A stretch of 8,305 bases of DNA from an uncultured Bacteroidota bacterium (lineage in GTDB: Bacteria; Bacteroidota; Bacteroidia; Chitinophagales; Chitinophagaceae), in the NCBI GenBank assembly GCA_903905685.1, contig CAIVHI010000043.1, forward strand, positions 1 through 8,305. The letters run 5' to 3'. Position 1 is the first letter of the stretch, and every line of letters starts with the position of its first letter. The translations under genes were made by a program, and so were the position numbers. Positions 6,801 to 8,305 of the stretch are shown here, piece by piece. Below the pieces are notes generated by a model. That model searched no databases, was not told the origin of the DNA, and saw only the letters and a list, made by a program, of their open reading frames with translations.

Positions 6801-8266
6801 CCACAACGGGTATCGTTACGGGATTAATGGGCGGGTCTACAACCATTAGCTACACCCTTGCGTCCACAGGTTGCAGAATCACCAAGCCATTCACCGTTAA
6901 CCCGATCTTATTGGTATTGAACGCCATTACCGGGTCGGTGGGCGATACGATTTGCCAGGGAAATTTCGACACCTATACGGCCACATCCATAAATGGCGGG
7001 GCGGCACCGGTGTATCAGTGGCTGGTAAACGGCACGGTAATGGGTGGCTCGGGTAGCACCTTCAACTATGCCCCCAACAACGGCGACATCGTAAAATGTA
7101 TTGTTACAAGCAATGCGGTATGCGCGATTCCTTCAACCGCCACCAGCAATCAGATAGCTATGACAGTCAATCCCTTGGTGAACCCAACAGTGACCATGAC
7201 TTCCACTCAGGGCGATACGATGTGCTACGGTGCACTCAACAACTACTCTGTGACCTCCACACAAGGCGGCACATCGCCCGTATATCTATGGACGGTGAAT
7301 TGGATGCCCGTGGGCACCGGCGCTACGACGTTTTCGTATACCCCATCCAATGGCGACATCATCCGTTGCGGCATGGTGAGTAGCTCCCCGTGCCCCGTGC
7401 CCGATACCGCTTTTGCGATAGACACCGTAGTGGTTGAAGGTTTCGACACCCCGAAAGTCCAACTCCTGTTGCCGCCTGCTGCATGCTTCAACAGCCCCAT
7501 AACCGTGGTTGCCAACCCCACCAATGGCGGCTGGGGACCAACCTACCAATGGTTCAGAAACGGCAGCATAGTGCCCGGCGACAATACTCCAATCTATTCC
7601 TACGTGCCAACGGACGGCGATGTGGTGTCTTGCACCATGGTATCCAACTACAAGTGCCCCGTGCCGTCCAATACTGCATCAGACACCACTCATGTAAATG
7701 TGGATTCCATCATCGTCGTCAACATTGTGGGTTGGCCCGGAATGTTGGTTACGCTTGGGGCTAACGACACACTTGAAGCGGTAACGCAGAATGCGGGTAT
7801 GGACCCCCACTACCAATGGTATGTGAATGGTATAGAAGTACCGGCAGCCACCGACAAGTATTACATTACCAACAGCTTGACAAACAAAGACTCCGTATCG
7901 TGCGTAGTGACCACCGGTAGCGGTAGTGCGTGTGAAGGCATAAAAGGGTTCAATTGGATGGTGATGGTTGTGGCACCCGAGTCGGTAACCCAAACTGCTA
8001 ATGGATTTGAGTCGCTGATGCTCGTTCCGAACCCCAATTCGGGAACATTCACGGTTCGCGGCAATGCGGGCACGACGACCACCTACGCCGAATTGCAAAT
8101 TACCGATGCGGTGGGCCGTATCGTGAAAACGGAAACCGTAGCTGCACCCAACGGAAAACTGGAACACGCAATGGCTATGCCGCAGCATACACCCGCAGGC
8201 GTCTACTTCCTGAAAATCACCGCAGGCGATGCGAATGCGGTAATCAGGTTCGTAGTAGGCAAATAG
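3809..8266 (+). CDS. Large T9SS-secreted surface protein: glycine-rich domain, Ig-like repeats, sorting domain
   Basis: This complete 1485-residue protein opens with a signal peptide (MKKILSALTLLGLSGLACA, cleavage before Q20). Residues 21-293 form a glycine-rich domain that starts TFSYTGTIQSYTVPAGVTSI, contains several poly-Gly runs and resembles the ALK/LTK glycine-rich family. Ten tandem Ig-like repeats of about 74 residues follow (299-1032), each with a cysteine pair. Next are four Ig/PKD-like modules of another type (1039-1390), with YQWxxNG and NGD-x-[VI]-x-C motifs. Residues 1402-1485 are a type A T9SS sorting domain with LVPNPNSGTF, LQITDAVGRIV and TPAGVYFLKI. The protein should cross the inner membrane by Sec, the outer membrane by T9SS, and be anchored or released after removal of the sorting domain. 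No catalytic site is recognised; adhesion or a structural surface role is inferred. The ATG at 3809 is the only start that preserves the signal peptide. Confidence 0.9.
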   Translation: MKKILSALTLLGLSGLACAQTTTFSYTGTIQSYTVPAGVTSINITAKGAQGGGETYIGATGGLGAIMTGTFVVTPGQVLEVLVGGQGSSAEYVGGGGGGSFVWDNASSTLEIAAGGGGGAGVEWDYLVSLNGVNGTTTTLGTNGNDYGGPMTSGAGTAGNGGTAPSGYYTTAGGGCGWNTNGNNGTTFGCTYNCTGGKRPLAGGTAGTGGGSFGYNANGGFGGGGGGNARCGAVGGGGGGGYSGGGAGGETFIDYLFFNDFPGGGGGGSYNGGTATTSSVGNTGNGQVIITVACTAPPAIIGIASVCVGSTTTLSDATSGGTWTSSATGIATVSSTGVVTGVGTTGGTATIDYSISGCSVTTVVTVNPLPTISGTLTVCTGATTTLTSPTGAGTWTSVSPSIATVGSTTGIVTGVASGTATIVFTLTSTGCSNAATVTVNPAASAIGGTLTLCQGSTTSLTDSTPGGTWSSVVTGVAGIGGTTGVVTGAGAGTSTISYILGSTGCFATAVVTVNPLPAAIAGSHTVCFGNTTTLTDATGTGSWGSSATGTVPVGSASGIVTGAAIGSGTITYTLPVTGCYVIYTETVNAVPSAIQGPDTLCANATSILADSTLGGTWSSSTGAASIGSSSGGVTGASAGTTTISYILGTGCYATMTLTVLPIPAPISGDSTVCTGYTTTVTDATGGGTWAISGTGASIGSTTGIVTAGTTAAIHTVTYTAAVTGCSVTHGFTVNPVPFAIAGVTTVCDSSYTTLADAMPGGYWTSTNTSLATIGAGTGTAYCFFVGTDTIYYTISGTGCFIATPLHIEVPPAPISGTATVCPGLTTTLSDAVPGGKWYSGTTSVATVDSLTGIVTGVATTGGTSIITYALGTCSATTIVTVHPNPAAIGGPTSACADMSTVTVSDATGGGTWTGSSSSIAIVGSATGTVTGVSTGTLNITYTLTTTGCFVSETFTVNPLPSAITGSDSVCAGYTITLSDGSTGGTFSSGSTTIASVGATTGIVTGLMGGSTTISYTLASTGCRITKPFTVNPILLVLNAITGSVGDTICQGNFDTYTATSINGGAAPVYQWLVNGTVMGGSGSTFNYAPNNGDIVKCIVTSNAVCAIPSTATSNQIAMTVNPLVNPTVTMTSTQGDTMCYGALNNYSVTSTQGGTSPVYLWTVNWMPVGTGATTFSYTPSNGDIIRCGMVSSSPCPVPDTAFAIDTVVVEGFDTPKVQLLLPPAACFNSPITVVANPTNGGWGPTYQWFRNGSIVPGDNTPIYSYVPTDGDVVSCTMVSNYKCPVPSNTASDTTHVNVDSIIVVNIVGWPGMLVTLGANDTLEAVTQNAGMDPHYQWYVNGIEVPAATDKYYITNSLTNKDSVSCVVTTGSGSACEGIKGFNWMVMVVAPESVTQTANGFESLMLVPNPNSGTFTVRGNAGTTTTYAELQITDAVGRIVKTETVAAPNGKLEHAMAMPQHTPAGVYFLKITAGDANAVIRFVVGK
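4511..4530 (+). repeat. GGC microsatellite (six copies plus GG) coding poly-glycine
   Basis: Six uninterrupted GGC triplets plus a trailing GG encode part of the seven-glycine run at residues 235-241. Length changes here would keep the frame and only alter the number of glycines. Confidence 0.9.
4595..4612 (+). repeat. Second GGC microsatellite (six copies) coding poly-glycine
   Basis: Six uninterrupted GGC triplets encode the glycine run at residues 263-268, following FFNDFP. Like the first tract it is in frame, so slippage would change glycine number without breaking the gene. Confidence 0.9.
4703..6904 (+). repeat. Ten tandem ~74-residue Ig-like repeats with paired cysteines
   Basis: Each unit follows the plan [AS]-I-x-G-x-x-x-[VL]-C-x-G-x-T-T-x-L-x-D-A-x-G-G-x-W, then S-x-G-[IV]-V-T-G, then T-I-x-Y-x-[LI]-x-x-T-G-C, ending V-T-V-N-P-x-P. 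The first cysteines are at 307, 379, 453, 527, 601, 673, 747, 821, 895 and 970; the second at 358, 431, 505, 579, 651, 725, 799, 873, 948 and 1022. A cysteine pair 48-53 residues apart in every unit strongly suggests one disulfide per domain. The units resemble bacterial BIG2/Ig-like modules common in Bacteroidota. Copies differ enough that this is not a recent DNA amplification. Confidence 0.88.
6923..7978 (+). repeat. Four Ig/PKD-like modules of a second type, residues 1039-1390
   Basis: Units start near residues 1039, 1125, 1214 and 1301. They share [VTH]-Y-[QL]-W-x-x-N, a Y-x-P-x-[ND]-G-D-[IV]-[IV]-x-C strand and, in the first three, a second C-[AP]-[IV]-P motif. The first three also have an N-terminal cysteine (1049, 1139, 1226). 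The fourth lacks that cysteine and replaces the GD strand by LTNKDSVSC. Such modules are typical of the segment just before T9SS sorting domains in this phylum. Confidence 0.78.
8012..8263 (+). other. T9SS type A C-terminal sorting domain, residues 1402-1485
   Basis: The three usual blocks are present in order: LVPNPNSGTFTV (PNPxxG box, residues 1405-1416), LQITDAVGRIVKTE (1429-1442) and TPAGVYFLKITAG ending with FVVGK at the terminus. The size of about 85 residues and the terminal lysine fit the Por secretion tail family (TIGR04183). This directs outer-membrane transit by the type IX system and is normally removed by the PorU sortase. Confidence 0.92.
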
Positions 8267-8305
8267 CGTAGACCGAAAAGTACGGAATTCAAAAAAAGCA
8301 CATCC

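Noticed and set aside
4703..6904. Regularly spaced repeats that might suggest CRISPR or a recently amplified tandem array
   Set aside because: The 216-225 bp period is coding, the units are diverged at DNA level, and conservation is at the protein level.

Overview
The window looks like an accessory stretch of a Bacteroidota chromosome, probably a Chitinophagales-type member. That placement rests on a C-terminal type IX secretion (T9SS) sorting domain, the style of the repeat-rich surface proteins, AT-rich leaders without a Shine-Dalgarno sequence, and TTTG/TAnnTTTG-like promoter candidates. The order-level assignment is inference.

Layout. (1) Positions 4-1611 hold one apparently complete insertion sequence of the IS4 superfamily, IS1634-like. 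It has a single minus-strand transposase with an intact DDE triad and perfect YREK spacing, bounded by two-block imperfect terminal inverted repeats. (2) Positions 1588-3336 (minus strand) hold the 5' part of a secreted beta-strand-repeat surface protein. The IS interrupts it: its last seven codons and stop are IS sequence. The rest of that gene should lie to the left, beyond position 1. A 6-bp target duplication (ATTAAC) is half visible. (3) Positions 3337-3808 are an AT-rich divergent intergenic region with two clear inverted repeats and one candidate minus-strand promoter. (4) Positions 3809-8266 (plus strand) encode a complete 1485-residue secreted surface protein: signal peptide, ALK/LTK-like glycine-rich domain, ten tandem Ig-like repeats each with a cysteine pair, four Ig/PKD-like modules of a second kind, and a T9SS type A sorting domain. 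The final 39 bases (8267-8305) hold no feature I can support.

The two surface-protein genes are divergent and probably both were T9SS cargo or adhesin-like envelope proteins. The truncated one has lost the C-terminus that would carry a sorting signal. The IS lies in the same orientation as its host gene, so host-gene transcripts run into the transposase. A palindrome abutting the transposase start, sharing its core with both IS ends, suggests a translation block on read-through messages or autoregulation by the transposase.

I found no defence system, CRISPR array, RNA gene or obviously new enzymatic system. The most interesting items are the IS control region, the IS-host gene fusion and the architecture of the large surface protein.
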